Below are positions 38,801 to 51,700 of a DNA stretch of 64,000 nt, piece after piece (positions within the stretch are counted from its first letter, which is position 1; every line of letters begins with the position of its first letter). Both the position numbers and the translations under genes were made by a program. Under the pieces are notes generated by a model. It was not told the origin of the DNA. It saw only the letters and a list, made by a program, of their open reading frames with translations, and searched no databases. The stretch covers positions 53,362,001 through 53,426,000 of the forward strand of contig NC_064834.1 of the NCBI RefSeq assembly GCF_024166365.1, in the 5' to 3' direction. The DNA comes from Elephas maximus indicus. Its lineage: Eukaryota; Chordata; Mammalia; Proboscidea; Elephantidae.

Positions 38801-41800
38801 TGGGCATTAAGGGTAGCTAACAAGAGATAATTAAAGGCAATGTTTGGAGACCAAATCAAAATCACCTGCCTAGTCTTCTGACAAGATAAAGCAGCGCAAA
38901 ATAGTTCTTTTCCATTTGAAGACAGCATTCTACCTCCTGTTCAAGTTAACAGTCTCATCAGTACAAGATATAGTGTGCTAGTCAGACAGTCCCAAAGCAA
39001 CCAATTTTCCTTGACAATTCAGGCCCATTAAAATGTTCTACCTGGGTTTGTCAAATTTTAGGGGTAGGGGTTTTGTTTTGTTTTGTTTAAAAAACATGTA
39101 TCATGTAGTATTTGTAAAATAAACAGGGTCAAAATTTAGGTTAGGAAGCGAACCTGGCCCACCCCATAACTAAGTGTAATTTACACCTGGGTGGAGGGTG
39201 ACTATACCTCTCAAACTTTAAGACCAGCCAATTTCCCCTACCCCCTACTTTGAGACCACAGCATAACTAGCACTTTCAACTATTACAACAAAAAGCTGCA
39301 TATACGAAGAGCTGTGTAAATGAAAACATGGTTAATGCCTCAGTCGCTGCGCAAACGTGACTTCAGTTCATGCCTCCTGTCCTTAAAGCTACCTGAGCTA
39401 TCACACAGACAGAACCTTTCAACTTAAACTAATTAATCATGACGCGCTGTGAACATCTGCCGCTGTCCATCCAATAGCAGTAGACACTTGTGCTGAGGAT
39501 TCTCCCATCTGTACACAATGGGGAAGAAGATAATAGAAGTCGTTAGTAATCAAAAGTACTCCGTAGCCACATTCTTTAAAGGACTGAATGCCAACTGGAC
39601 TGGACAGAGGAGGAAAACAAAGAGTTCTAATCAGTGACCCCCTGGAATTACTACGTAACTATGAAAACACTCTCCCTGTCATGAGCTTTTGTAAAGGTAT
39701 GTGAATACCAACAGGATTACTTAAAACTTCTAAAATGCTTTGACCTTGAGACTATATTATGGTTCTCTATACAATTTTGGAAAGCTACCCCCGTAACTGC
39801 ATAAAACAGCTGTAAAGCCTCGTAACTGCATAAAACAGCTGTAAAGCCTGAGAGGAGACAGAAACAATACTGTACACAATGAAAAATTTAATTTTTAATA
39901 ATTCTTGAATTAAAAGTTGAATATCAAATTTTTAGGTGATATACTTCATTAAGCTCAGTGATCCAGATTTCAGGTTCAAAATTCCTAGGGGCCTTAGAAA
40001 CTTGAGATTTAAATCCCTGTAAGAATTAATTATACCCACCCTGACCAGAAGCCCAGAGCCCTGGTGGTACAGCGGTTAAGAACTCAGCTGCTAATCAAAA
40101 AAACGGGCAGTTCAAATCCACCAGCTGCTCCTTGGAAACCCTATGGGGCAGTTCTACTCTGTCTTACATGGTCGCTTATGAGTCAGAATCGACCTGATGG
40201 CAACAGGGTTCTTTCCACCCGCCCCCCCGCCCCCGACCAGAAGCGTAAGAAACTCCCTGGAAGACACAAAGAGTTAAGGCTTGACTAGTAACTGGAAGGT
40301 TGGTGGTCTGAACCTACCCAGGGGTACCTTCAAAGGCCTGGAGATCTGCTTCAAAAAGGTCAAGCATGGCCTTGAAAACCCTACGGAATGCAGGTCTACT
40401 CTGCGCACACAGGGTTACCACAAGGTAGAATCAACACAACGGCAGCTGCCTTGGTTGTGGTTTGGTTTGGCCAGAGGCTTTGAAAGCAAATGCCTTCATC
40501 CAACAACCAATATAGAAGTTTTCCATGACCTTAAGGGCAGCCAGCTACCACAGACAAGAGATGTTTTGGAGCCTTTTAACAAAAAAAAAAAAAAAAAAAA
40601 ACAAGAGGGTCAAAATTCTCTCTTCTACCTGCTGTGCTCTATCAGCAACCCAAAGAAAGCACTATATTTTTAAATTAACAGTCAAGCCTTTTCTTTTACC
40701 TACTCCTACCACAGGAAAACTGTTACTTTTTAATATTAAAGAGCCAAAACATGTAAAAAGCAGTGAGATATCTCATTAGTACCACTGCTTAATCTAAGCT
40801 CACAGTGTTTCAGATACCTATTTCACAACCAAGACCATGTAGCCCATCAGAGTATTTATGACTACTATGAAAACTATGACATTATCAGTCAGCCCTGCTG
40901 CCTGCTGTGTGCTATATGTGAGTCCATCACATATTCCTTACAGCTGGATTGAAAACCTGGAAATGAAATGAAGTCCTTGGAGAAACGCGGCCATGCTGGT
41001 GCTTTTCACTAAGTTGGAGAATTTCCGAAAATCAGTTTTCAAGGGAGACACGAAGTCCATTTAGTGAAGCAGAGTTTTTAGGGGACTGCAGTTTCTATCC
41101 CCTGCTAAATCAATTACTTGGTAGCAGGATTAAAAAAAAAACCATGTGGAATAATACCAAGTAGCACCAGAATAGCCTTCCACTAAAGCTCGCATGCGCA
41201 CAGGGCTGGGAGGATGGCTTCCTCTTGCCAGGCCCCTCAGGTCATTTCAGTAATTATTCTGTTAAACACAGCAATAATGTTATCAAGACACAGGAAGCAG
41301 CAGAGAGCTTATGGAGTCACATTTCATAGTGTCTCATCTCCAAATCAGATAAAAGTGGTATAGAGGGTTCCATCCAGGAGGCATTCAGTCAGAGCAAGTT
41401 AAAGTCCGTACTTTCTAACATATTTTCAAGATATTTATGCTGAATTAGCCCAAGGGAGAAAAATTAATTTGCTCAATTACTGAGACTTGCCATCTCAAGT
41501 CTGCAACAATGCCTACCTTTGAAAGAACCTTAGGCAAAGAATTTAAGAGTTGGAAACTTGCCAATTCCCTAAAATGTTTTTCTCCCTGTGGGATAATGTC
41601 TTTTTTTTTTTTTTTTTAAAGAGACTATGTTTGAGGAGAAGAGATTATTCCTGGTGCACCTACCTAACCACTGTACAAAAGACTTCACCATAGACATTAT
41701 ACTCTTGATATCCCAGACATAGGAGTACATGTCATAAAGGATTGTCCTGTTGGCACAATTGGAGAGCCGTGTGAACATTCCCATCACCAGTCCGCACATC

Positions 41801-44800
41801 TCTTCAAACTTGGCTGCTCGTGTCCGCCATTCTTCAATCTATTGAGGATCAATAAAAAGACTCAAAAATTGGCAAGCTTAACAAAATAATCTATATACAA
41901 TGTTATAAATTAAAATGCTTGTTATCAGGTACCTGCAATTTATCCTAAATATTAAAGAATCACTGGCTGAAACTCTTTAGATAATAAAATGCGGTCAATT
42001 TTCTGCTTGGCTACCACCAATGACCACCGTGACAGGGAGCACAACAGAGAGTCCCGGACAGCGGAGGAGAAATGTGTGAAGCAGAACTCAAATTCATGTA
42101 TAAAGACCAGACTTAATGGTCTGACTGAGATTAGAGGAACCTCCGAAGCCATGGCCCCCAGAAGCCCTGTTAACCCAGAACTAAAGCCATTCCGGAAGCC
42201 TACTCTTCAGACAAAGATTAGGCTAGGTTATAAAACATAAATTAATACTCGTGAAGAGTGTGCTTCCTTAGTTCAAGCAGATACAGGAGACCAAATGGGT
42301 GGCTCCTGCCCAGAGGCAAGATGAGAAGGCAGGAAAAAAAAAAAAAATGTGGTCAATTTTCTGCCAGTTACCAGGGTAGTCACTTATGAACCTCCTCCAT
42401 ATTACCAGAAAGGGGGTCATGCCGGCTAGAAAAGCAGGTAAATTAAGCATACTCACTTTTTCAGAGTCTTTTCCTTTGCAATTGACACTGACAACGCTGC
42501 TATTTGCTCGAAGCCACTGGAACTCCCGTAACATCTGTGCTCCTTTGGGTCCATGCTCGTAAGGAAGGTAGAACAGATCAGCAAGTAACTGCAAATCCTC
42601 CAGAGTCACTGGTTCTGCGGTGTACAAAGGCTTTTCATTTGGACCTGGCACAAACTGTTCCTTGTTTGTCTGTTCATCAGTCTGCATAGGGGCAACATCA
42701 CTGATGCAATCTTCCTGCATAGACATCTCTGGGGATTTCGATTCAGCTATGCTCTCTTTATCAGTGTCCATTGGTTTCAATTCCTCTGCCATTTTAGCTT
42801 CAACAATTTCCGTTAGTATTTGATTGTCATTCTTGTGGTCTGTTTCCTCTTGTTTTTCCACTACCATGTCCATGGGTTCCTCATCTGGCTGTTTCTTTTC
42901 TTCTTCCTTGGTCAGAGCTGTAGACTCACTACTCAAGGCTGCTCCCTGGCTCATAATGGGCTCCTGGTAAACCGTTGTAACGACAGTCGTAGCATTCATA
43001 GAGGGTGCTGCAACTAGAGGAGACCCATCGACTACACTTGCTTTAGCTCCACTGTGTGCAACTTGTCTACCTACCAAAAAAAAATTGCCACAGAGATAAT
43101 GAGGAATTAGCAACAGAGCAAATCAGATTTAGAGAAATGCTTCCATATCATATTTGTAACTGGAGTATCAAATAATTTGAGGCCTGTGAAAAAGTGCAGT
43201 TTCTCTAAACCACTGGGGCAGGGGATGTAGAGGTGATAAAACGTCCCTAAACATGCCAACATCTATTATTATCTTTTTTTAAAAAATTGTATTTATTGAC
43301 ACTTAAGTAGCTATTTCAATATAAATTACCATTCCATCAAGATAAAAGCCATTTAAGACCAAAAGTAAGATTTTTTTTAAAAGTTTATTTTCTAGATCCC
43401 TCAATTTCATCTAATTTCACTTTGTGTGGTAAGCCTCTAAAGTAAGGCACATGACGGTATTCCTTACTTCATGACTCAACCATGTGATCCAACCCCCTTA
43501 CAAAGCACAGCCAAACTCACTGCTGTACTGATGAGGTACACCAAACTCCTGCAACCATTCTGTTAAAGCTAGCTTTAGAGCCATCTGTGGACTATAGAGT
43601 ACATCAGTTTCAATATCTTCATCACTGCCTTCATTTTCTAACTTTATCTGGATAGATACAGTACTGTCTTCACTGTCAGCTGCAAAAGAAGAGAAAGAGC
43701 ATTAAAAAAAAAACTTGATTACAAAAGCCTCCTGACAAGGGAGAATAATAAATGCAAAACACTATTTGTTACAGTACAACCAATAAGTGGAACAAAAACA
43801 AATCTTAAACATAAAACACAAACATGAAGAATACCTTTCACAAAATCATTTCACCCAGAAAAAATCACCTAAACACACTGCTAAATACATGTAAAATTAA
43901 AATGCAATTAAATGTAAAAATGAGATTAATTTTAGAATCACTGGGACGGTCATTCATGAATGTCCACTGAGCACAAATGATTTGTAATGCAAGGTGCAAG
44001 GCACTTTGCCTTTACATAAAGATAATATTCCCTACCCTTCAGGGGCTTATATCTTAATGGGGAGGGGAAAAAATACAAAAATAATAATGCCTGGGGGAGA
44101 TGGGAGGGAGAAAACTGACAGAGAGCCCACGTACGTTTTATTACCTACGTATTTATATATTTTAAAAGAAAAATGTTAGTAATTTTGAAAAGGATAGGAC
44201 AACGGTGGCACAATATGATGATGCTACTGGTGTCACTGAACTGTACATGTAAGAATTGTTGAATTGGCAAATGTTTTATTATATATATTTTTACAATAAA
44301 AAATGTTAATAGACAGCATTCTCTTAGAACCCTATTTGGCATTTTCCAAATATAAATTAGTAAGCCAATGTCTAAAATGAAGTCCTTTCCATAAATGTAA
44401 GCTGAATCTAAATAGTATATGGCATAACTCAGACAAGAATATCTAATCATCCAAAATATCCCATTTAATAAAATCATCCAGAAACCCAAATAGAATCAGG
44501 GTTAGCGTGAACTTAAAAGACTACAAAGACTTCAAAGGCTGAGTCCTATTTTAAAAATGAAGAACTGAGACCAAGAGGTTATTAGGCGACTTATTCAAGG
44601 TCATTCAGAATTTCTTCTATCATACACATACCTCATTAACAAGATTAAACAATATACCTTAATAAAAGCTATTGAATTGTGATGACAAAGGAATACATAC
44701 TTGCCAATGGCTCTGGTTAACCCCAGCTCTCCTCCAAGATCAAGGGCCAAAGAGAGTCTACTTACTCATTACAACATCTTTTCTCACTCCATTCATGTTT

Positions 44801-45689
44801 GATTTGTACCAGGTAGCAAGGGTGTGGATGGCAACATAGTTGGCTTCAAATTCACAATTTGGGTTAGTCAGGACTCCTTTTAACCGTGGGATGAGCTCTG
44901 TGGATCTTCCTTTGTATGGGCCCAGAAATAGTCTCTTCTGATCATAGTCATTAGCATGAATGTTATCCCAGATTACTGGAGCTCTCTTAATAATCTTAGA
45001 GACCTCTTCAATAGATTCTACTGGAATTTCTTTAGAAACAACTTTGGGACCTAGAAGTAATGACCACTACTTGTTAAAAGAACCTCACATGGGTCTTTAA
45101 AATACACGCCACATAAAACTTTTCATTTTATTGTATTTTTCCACATTATATATAAACCTCACAATAATTTTCCTTTTTAAACACAGAAACAAGTATGTTT
45201 TTACTCAAAGGTTTGTTTTATTTCCCCAGAAAGATTTCTAGAATGGAATTAGATTCTAGAAATGGAATTAGTACACAAAAGGTGTAAGACTTCTGCAAGC
45301 TTCTTTACACTGATATGTTAGTAAGAAACGATTCTTCACACTATGTCCATTATAATACAGTAAATGCTCAGTGAAACAAATTCTAATTAATCTAAACTCT
45401 GGAATGATTTCTGCCTTTTGTTAGAATGAAAGCTAATCAACCAGGTGATTACTAGCTGCTAATCTGCCTAGCAACTTTCATTTTCATAAAATGGAACAGT
45501 CTCCTAGGACTGGGATCAACACCCTTTAGCTCAGTTCTCTATAAGTCTCTATTAATTACCCAGTTAGATTCACAGCAAAATCTTCAAAGATGTGTTTTAT
45601 AGTTTTTTGCATTAAGCAAAGAATCTATGTTTTCTAAAAGAAAGAGTACTTTAGCAATGAATACAAAATTTTCTGGTTAAGGTACACGT

Positions 45690-45730
<41 letters not shown>

Positions 45731-48700
45731 TTTCAATTACCCGGCATAGCCAATTCTCTAGGTTCTGGTTAATCCAAGTTTTACTGTATAAATCTTAAAA
45801 TTAAAAGCTTACCTGTCCAAAGTACCTCAATTCCAGGGAGAAGCTTTTCACCCACAGTCCTTAAATAAGGAGACTGAGAGACATTTGGATAACAGAAAGT
45901 GCCACAATATTCTGAAAACAGGGGGAAAAAGCAAAATAGTCATGGGTTTTTTAGTAGGGAAAAATTTCTACCAATTCTAAGTTCTATTCATCCAAATGAT
46001 GTCTCCCCATGTTATGCCCAAAATAAACTCAAGTGGGTAGTTCATTTAAGAATCAATTCATAAAATCTGATATTCTTCCTCCAACAGTAGTGCCACAGTA
46101 TAGGTTGTCCCACATTCACTAGAAATATGAGTTTACTAAAGAAACAATTAGAATTTTAGCATTTTGAACATAATTCTGAATTGCCCACATTTCTCAATAA
46201 TCTCAGAGGCCAAAGAGAATGAATTGATAATATCACAGTAGACCTAATACAAGATTATGCCCATGGCGATTAGCATTCAACTGCAACTTAAATTATAACT
46301 TGGCTTGAATTAAGTAATTCTGAGTATGACTTTATCAAACATTATTTGAGTACTCATATAGTACTAGACTACTGCGATAACATTCATGGCTCATTATACT
46401 CTCAGACAGACAAATATACACTAAGTTAAATAATTCAGTCCAAAATTTCTTAGAACTAACTTATTTTTCTCTTCTTGAACAAGAAGTCAAGTCTGGGGAA
46501 AAACTTAAAAGCTGAATTTTGAAGAGCAATTAACTAAAATGTTTTAAATGGAAGGAACCAGGGAAAGGGGGGTGGAGGAAAGAAAGGAAAAAGGAGAAAA
46601 ATGAAGCTTTCTATGCTAACTACTGGAAATAAGAGCCTAGATGGGAGTGGGAAGAGTGAAGAAAGGATACATTTATGCACGCGCAATGAAAAGAACAAGC
46701 AGAAGGAAATGAGAAGCGACTAAGTTAAAAGCAATGTAAATTTGTTTTTTTTCCAGTTTTCATTTCAATAATCCTATCCTTCCTTCAATACTGAAAATGT
46801 AATGTTCATATAGTTCCAATACTAAGAACTAAATCTTTTATCTCTTGCCTATTCCAACCAGTAAACCAGCTGCTGTCAAGTCAATGCCAACTCATGGTGA
46901 TCCTGTGTGTGTGTGAGAGCAGAAGTGTGCTCTGTAGGATTTTCAACGGTAGATTTTTCAGAAATAAATCGCCATGCCTTTCTTTTGAGGTACTCCTAGG
47001 TGGGCTTGAACTTCCTATCTTTTGGTTAGCAGCTAAGCATGTTAACTGTTTACATGACCCAGGGACTCCTTGCCTGTTCAGTTGTCATTTATTAGTCCTT
47101 AAAGTTTCCCCAACTTAAGATCTTGAGATATGTCTTCCAGAAAAAGGATTTCTACCTTTATACACCAGTTCTACTCAAAATACATGAGGTACACCACAAG
47201 TCGGAATCAACGTCCACTAACGACAGGTTAAATGTAACGCTATTATATACTATACCTGTAGGACAGAAGAGGAAAGTTTCTGGTTCTCCTAAGTATTGAT
47301 AAATTTCATTCGTGATGGAGACCTGGGCATGAGCAAAAGAACTGAATACCTCTTTGTCTGCTGCACACATATTATGGTCAATATCATCAAAAAGCAAGGC
47401 AAATGACCTGCACCCAAACTGAGAAACCTAGAAAGAGAGAAAAGCAAGATACTCATGAGTTCATCTTAGAGAGAAAAATACAGGGTTCCAAACAGTAAAG
47501 CATACTCTAAATAATTTAAAGTCAAATACCTTCCTTAGCAGAATGTTCAAAGCGAGACCTATTGTTTTTATATTTCAAACGGAAGAAATTACAAGTTAAA
47601 GAGCTAGACGATAGTTTTGGAACCCATCTTTTCATTTGTGTTTGGATGCAATATGCCAACATGTTCCAACAAATTTCCTGCAACAAAGTATCTCCTTTGG
47701 TGCTAATTGCAGAAGCACAACAGAGCCAGAAAAATTCTAAAACATGGAACAATAGAAAACTCAAAAAAAGAAAAACTCAGGCCTTGCTCTAGTTCTAAAA
47801 GGCATATTAACCCTAACTAAACTCCCTTTTATAAAAATATTTTATTGAGTTTTTGGTGATCGTTTACACAGCAACCTAGGTTCCTATTTGCCAACTTCCA
47901 TACAAATTGTTCAAAGACATTAGTTACACTTATCACAATATGTCAACATTCTCTTTAATTGTGTTCAGTTTGCTCCCTTTCTGGTACTCTACTTTCCCTG
48001 CTCCCTTACCTTCTCATCTTTTCTCTTGAGTAACTGTTGACCTTTTGGTCTCATGTCCATGGTTTTTAAGTAGGACACCGATATTAAGGGTAATTTCCTT
48101 TATTTTGTGTGCCGGGCTCTGCTATTTCTATAAGAGGTGATCTCAGGGGACAGACTCAGTTCTAGGTTTAAAGAATATCTCACATCTATAGTCTCAGGGA
48201 GTCCTCTGTTCTCTACTATTTCAGTTTGTCTGACTTTTTGTTTTTTTTTCTTTAGAATTTGAGTTCTACTTTGTATTTTTCTCCCGTATTATCTGGGGCC
48301 AACTATTGTGACTCAGGTCAGAACAGTCAGCGGTGGTAGCCGGGTACCATCTAGTCGTTCTGGTCTCACAGTAGATGAGGTTGTGGCTCCTGCAGACTTG
48401 TTTCTTCTCTGTGCTTCTGGTTACCTTCTTACTGTTTTTGCTTCTGGTGAGTTAAGACCTGTAGCTGTATCTTACATGGTTACTCATTTCACTAGGAAGG
48501 AGATCATTTTTGTGAGCTGTCAACTGACTGAATTGTCCCATGAGGCTATGGTCGTCCTAAGCCTTCAAACCCAGAAAACCAACGTTGGAGGGCGTCTGGT
48601 TGTCTAAGGAGTATCCGTATTTGTGTTGTCAATGAATATATGGCCTGCACCTACATATTTGTATTTATGGGTGAAGTATTTGTATTTACACGTACAGGTG

Positions 48701-51700
48701 TTCTCGTTTTTATATACACACCTATACCTACCTGTACACTAATTTGCCTATACCCGCCCCTATGTACTGAAAAGTTTGTTTTTTTACTTTGGTTGTGCTA
48801 TGCTCACTACATCCACATTCGGTGCCACTTTTCCCATCACCAAAAATAACTAGTCTCTACAGTATAAAGCATACTTTCCCCACCCTCCTCTCCCTGGAAA
48901 CCACCAATGAACACTGGTCTCTATTTTTTTTATGTTTGTTTTCTTATAAAAAAGGGATCATACAATACTTGTCCTTATATGCTTATCTTACTTAGCATTA
49001 TGCCCTCCAGGTCCAACCATGTTATGTTTTGAGAACTCATCATTGTTCTTTACGGTTGCACAGTAAGTATTCCATTGTAAATATGTACCACAATTTGGCT
49101 ATCCATTCATTTGTTGAGGGACACTTTTGCTACTTCTATTCCTAACTAAACCCTTTGCAGATAAGCTTAATTCATGCATGAATCAGAAAGAATTTGAAGC
49201 AGAACATCCTAGTGGAATTTAATTAAATAGGGAAATAACCTCTTAAAAGCTCACTCATGAAAATTTTGACTACCTTAAAATTTTTACCAGCCATTTTAAT
49301 GACAGGGGTAATATAAATCTCTGTCTACAGAAAATGGAAGTCTTAAACGTCACAAAAACAGCTTTTGCATTAAGTAGAATTTAGAATATGTTCAGGTTTC
49401 CCAACAGTTTGTTTTTCTTTTCATTTTGGGAAACTAGCCAATCATTCCCAGACTGAATCATATCTCTTGTCCATATAAATGAAAAAACTGATGTCTAACA
49501 GGTAACACCCTGTTTCTATAGTCTCAGTAAAAAATTCTGTGAAGCATCCAATGGTATGTGTGAGTTTCCCAAAATGTGGTTCTTGAATCCGAATCTCAGC
49601 ATCGCCTGGACTCTTGGTCCCCACCCCACAGTGCCAGGATGGAATCTAATAATCAGCATTCTCTTAAGGCAATTCTTACGCAAACTGAAGTTTGAGAAGC
49701 ACTGGTACATCTAATAAAGCTCTTTGGAATCACTTTGAAAAATATTCCTTTCTCAGAAGCATTAAAGTAAAAAAAAATCCTTCAGAAACGAAGAAGAATA
49801 AATTTGGTTTCCTTTTTACATCATAAAAACTCAAAACGTAGTTTCAAGTAATGAATCAGGAAGCATAATTAAAAAGCATGGATGTTACCTGGTCCAGTTT
49901 GCGTTTCAACGTAGATACTTCTTTGGGGTTAGAAAAGGTGATATCCAATCCAGGTGAGATAGCGTAGATGAACTCTATCTCATATTCCCGTGCAGCAGAG
50001 ATGAGAGTCATAAGTTGCTCTGAAGAATAGAGCCCATGTTTTCAGAAAGTAGCACAGAAAACTAAAAGAACCTTTACACCTTTCAACTGAAGATAAGAAA
50101 AGGCCATTTTATCTAATTTATTATGAGGCAAGAAAGGAGAAGTTCCTTAAATTTCACAAAATGTCATGTTCAACACAACAATAGGCCATACAAAATGGCA
50201 CAAGCCTAATATGATTTAATGTCACAGTAAGACAAAAAAAAACTATAGATTTCACACCTTTAATTTATTTGAACCAACAGAAAATAAAAGGCCCCTCTTT
50301 TTCACTTCCAAATGGTAGAGTCTTATACTTTTTGTGAAACAGGCAAAAAACAATATTCTCTTCCTTTCGCTGCCATTTCTCAAAAATAAGAAGTGTCAAT
50401 TTGTAGTGTACATAAACCATTTCTATTTCCTACAGCATTTGAGAGGTATAAATTTTTTTCATCTTTTTTTTTTTTTTTTGCTGTCTCTGAACAACTGAAA
50501 TTCCAAAACAAACAAATCTACATATACTACTTTATAACTTGGAAAGGAGAAAATGCTTTCTTCAGAATCAGAGTTAAGTGAGGTCCCTAACAATCCTGAC
50601 TCATCTTTACAACCACAGGACAAACATTCACTGCAAATCTTGAAGCTTTTAAAATGTGTTAACTCTTTTTCTAAATAAATTTAAAACTCCTACTCCAAAC
50701 CACAGGGTATAGCCTTAAATAACTCTCTCTGTGGTATCTCAAGATAGTCACTTGATTATATTTTGATTATTGAACACATTAAATTTCATTACCAGCACCA
50801 CAGAAAACAATTAAGTTGAAGACACACTTAAATTATATAAGGTAGTAAACAGTAACACTAGGAGATGGGATAAGTTTTAATTGCTTCTTCGTAACTCAAG
50901 AAAACTTCTCTGTTTCCAGTTCTTTGTATGGGCCTGGTAACCAAAAACTTGTTAGCTACAAGTATGTATCACTTAATTTTAAGTATAACAATGTTTCCTG
51001 ATTCACTCAAGTCCTCCAAGAAAAGCAGCATTTCTTCTAATTTACATGGACATTTTCTGATTACTACCTTATTTATGAATGTAAGAACACATATAGCAAG
51101 GATAATCTATGATGGCTCTTTATTTCAGTACAAGCCTGGGCTAGGGTGAGGTCTTTATTTTAAATAAAGACAGGACCAGTAACAGTCCCATGCCAAGCCA
51201 CACTACAGTCTAAAGCAAGAAGAACAATCAGTAATACAGATTCTGTCTTCACTTAAAACTGTGATATTCTGTTCACTGTGGATTTTTTTTTTCAATTTTT
51301 GCATTAATTGTGTTTTTTTTAAATGTTGCATAAAAATTATTTATCTTGGTTACTGATTTTTCAGCCCCTTAAATTTTGTGCTCAAGAACACCTCACTTGC
51401 CTTGCCCTAGGCCTGGCCCTGTTTCAGCACCTCTTTGGCCAGTGGCCCATTGTTCAGACTACTGGCTGCAATTAAAAGTACAATCTATGACCAAAGAATA
51501 GGCGGAGTCAGACTGGCCCATCCATTAATCACACTTATAGCCTTAACTTTGCCAGTGCCACTCAATCGTCGATAGCTCACATAAACTAAACAGTCAACAG
51601 GTACGACATGATGAAAATGAAATACTTAATTCTCACACAGCTACATTTAAAATGTAGTTTTGTTCACATACTCTGAATTTACGGATCAAAAAGAAAAAGA

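Larger units (their letters stand above)
38014..41663 (-). other. OGA: OGA intron 10
   Basis: A 3.65-kb intron whose retention gives the short OGA isoform. Long unique AT-rich parts (38.0-40.0 and 40.8-41.6 kb), two AfroSINEs at 40.06-40.48 kb, and a 29-bp tandem duplication. Confidence 0.85.
47428..49888 (-). other. OGA: OGA intron 4
   Basis: A 2.46-kb intron, more than half of it an L1 insertion, plus a MER5-like element. Confidence 0.85.

Noticed and set aside
48308-48849. Frames of 99 and 69 codons in OGA intron 4
   Set aside because: They are antisense frames of the L1 3'UTR insertion.
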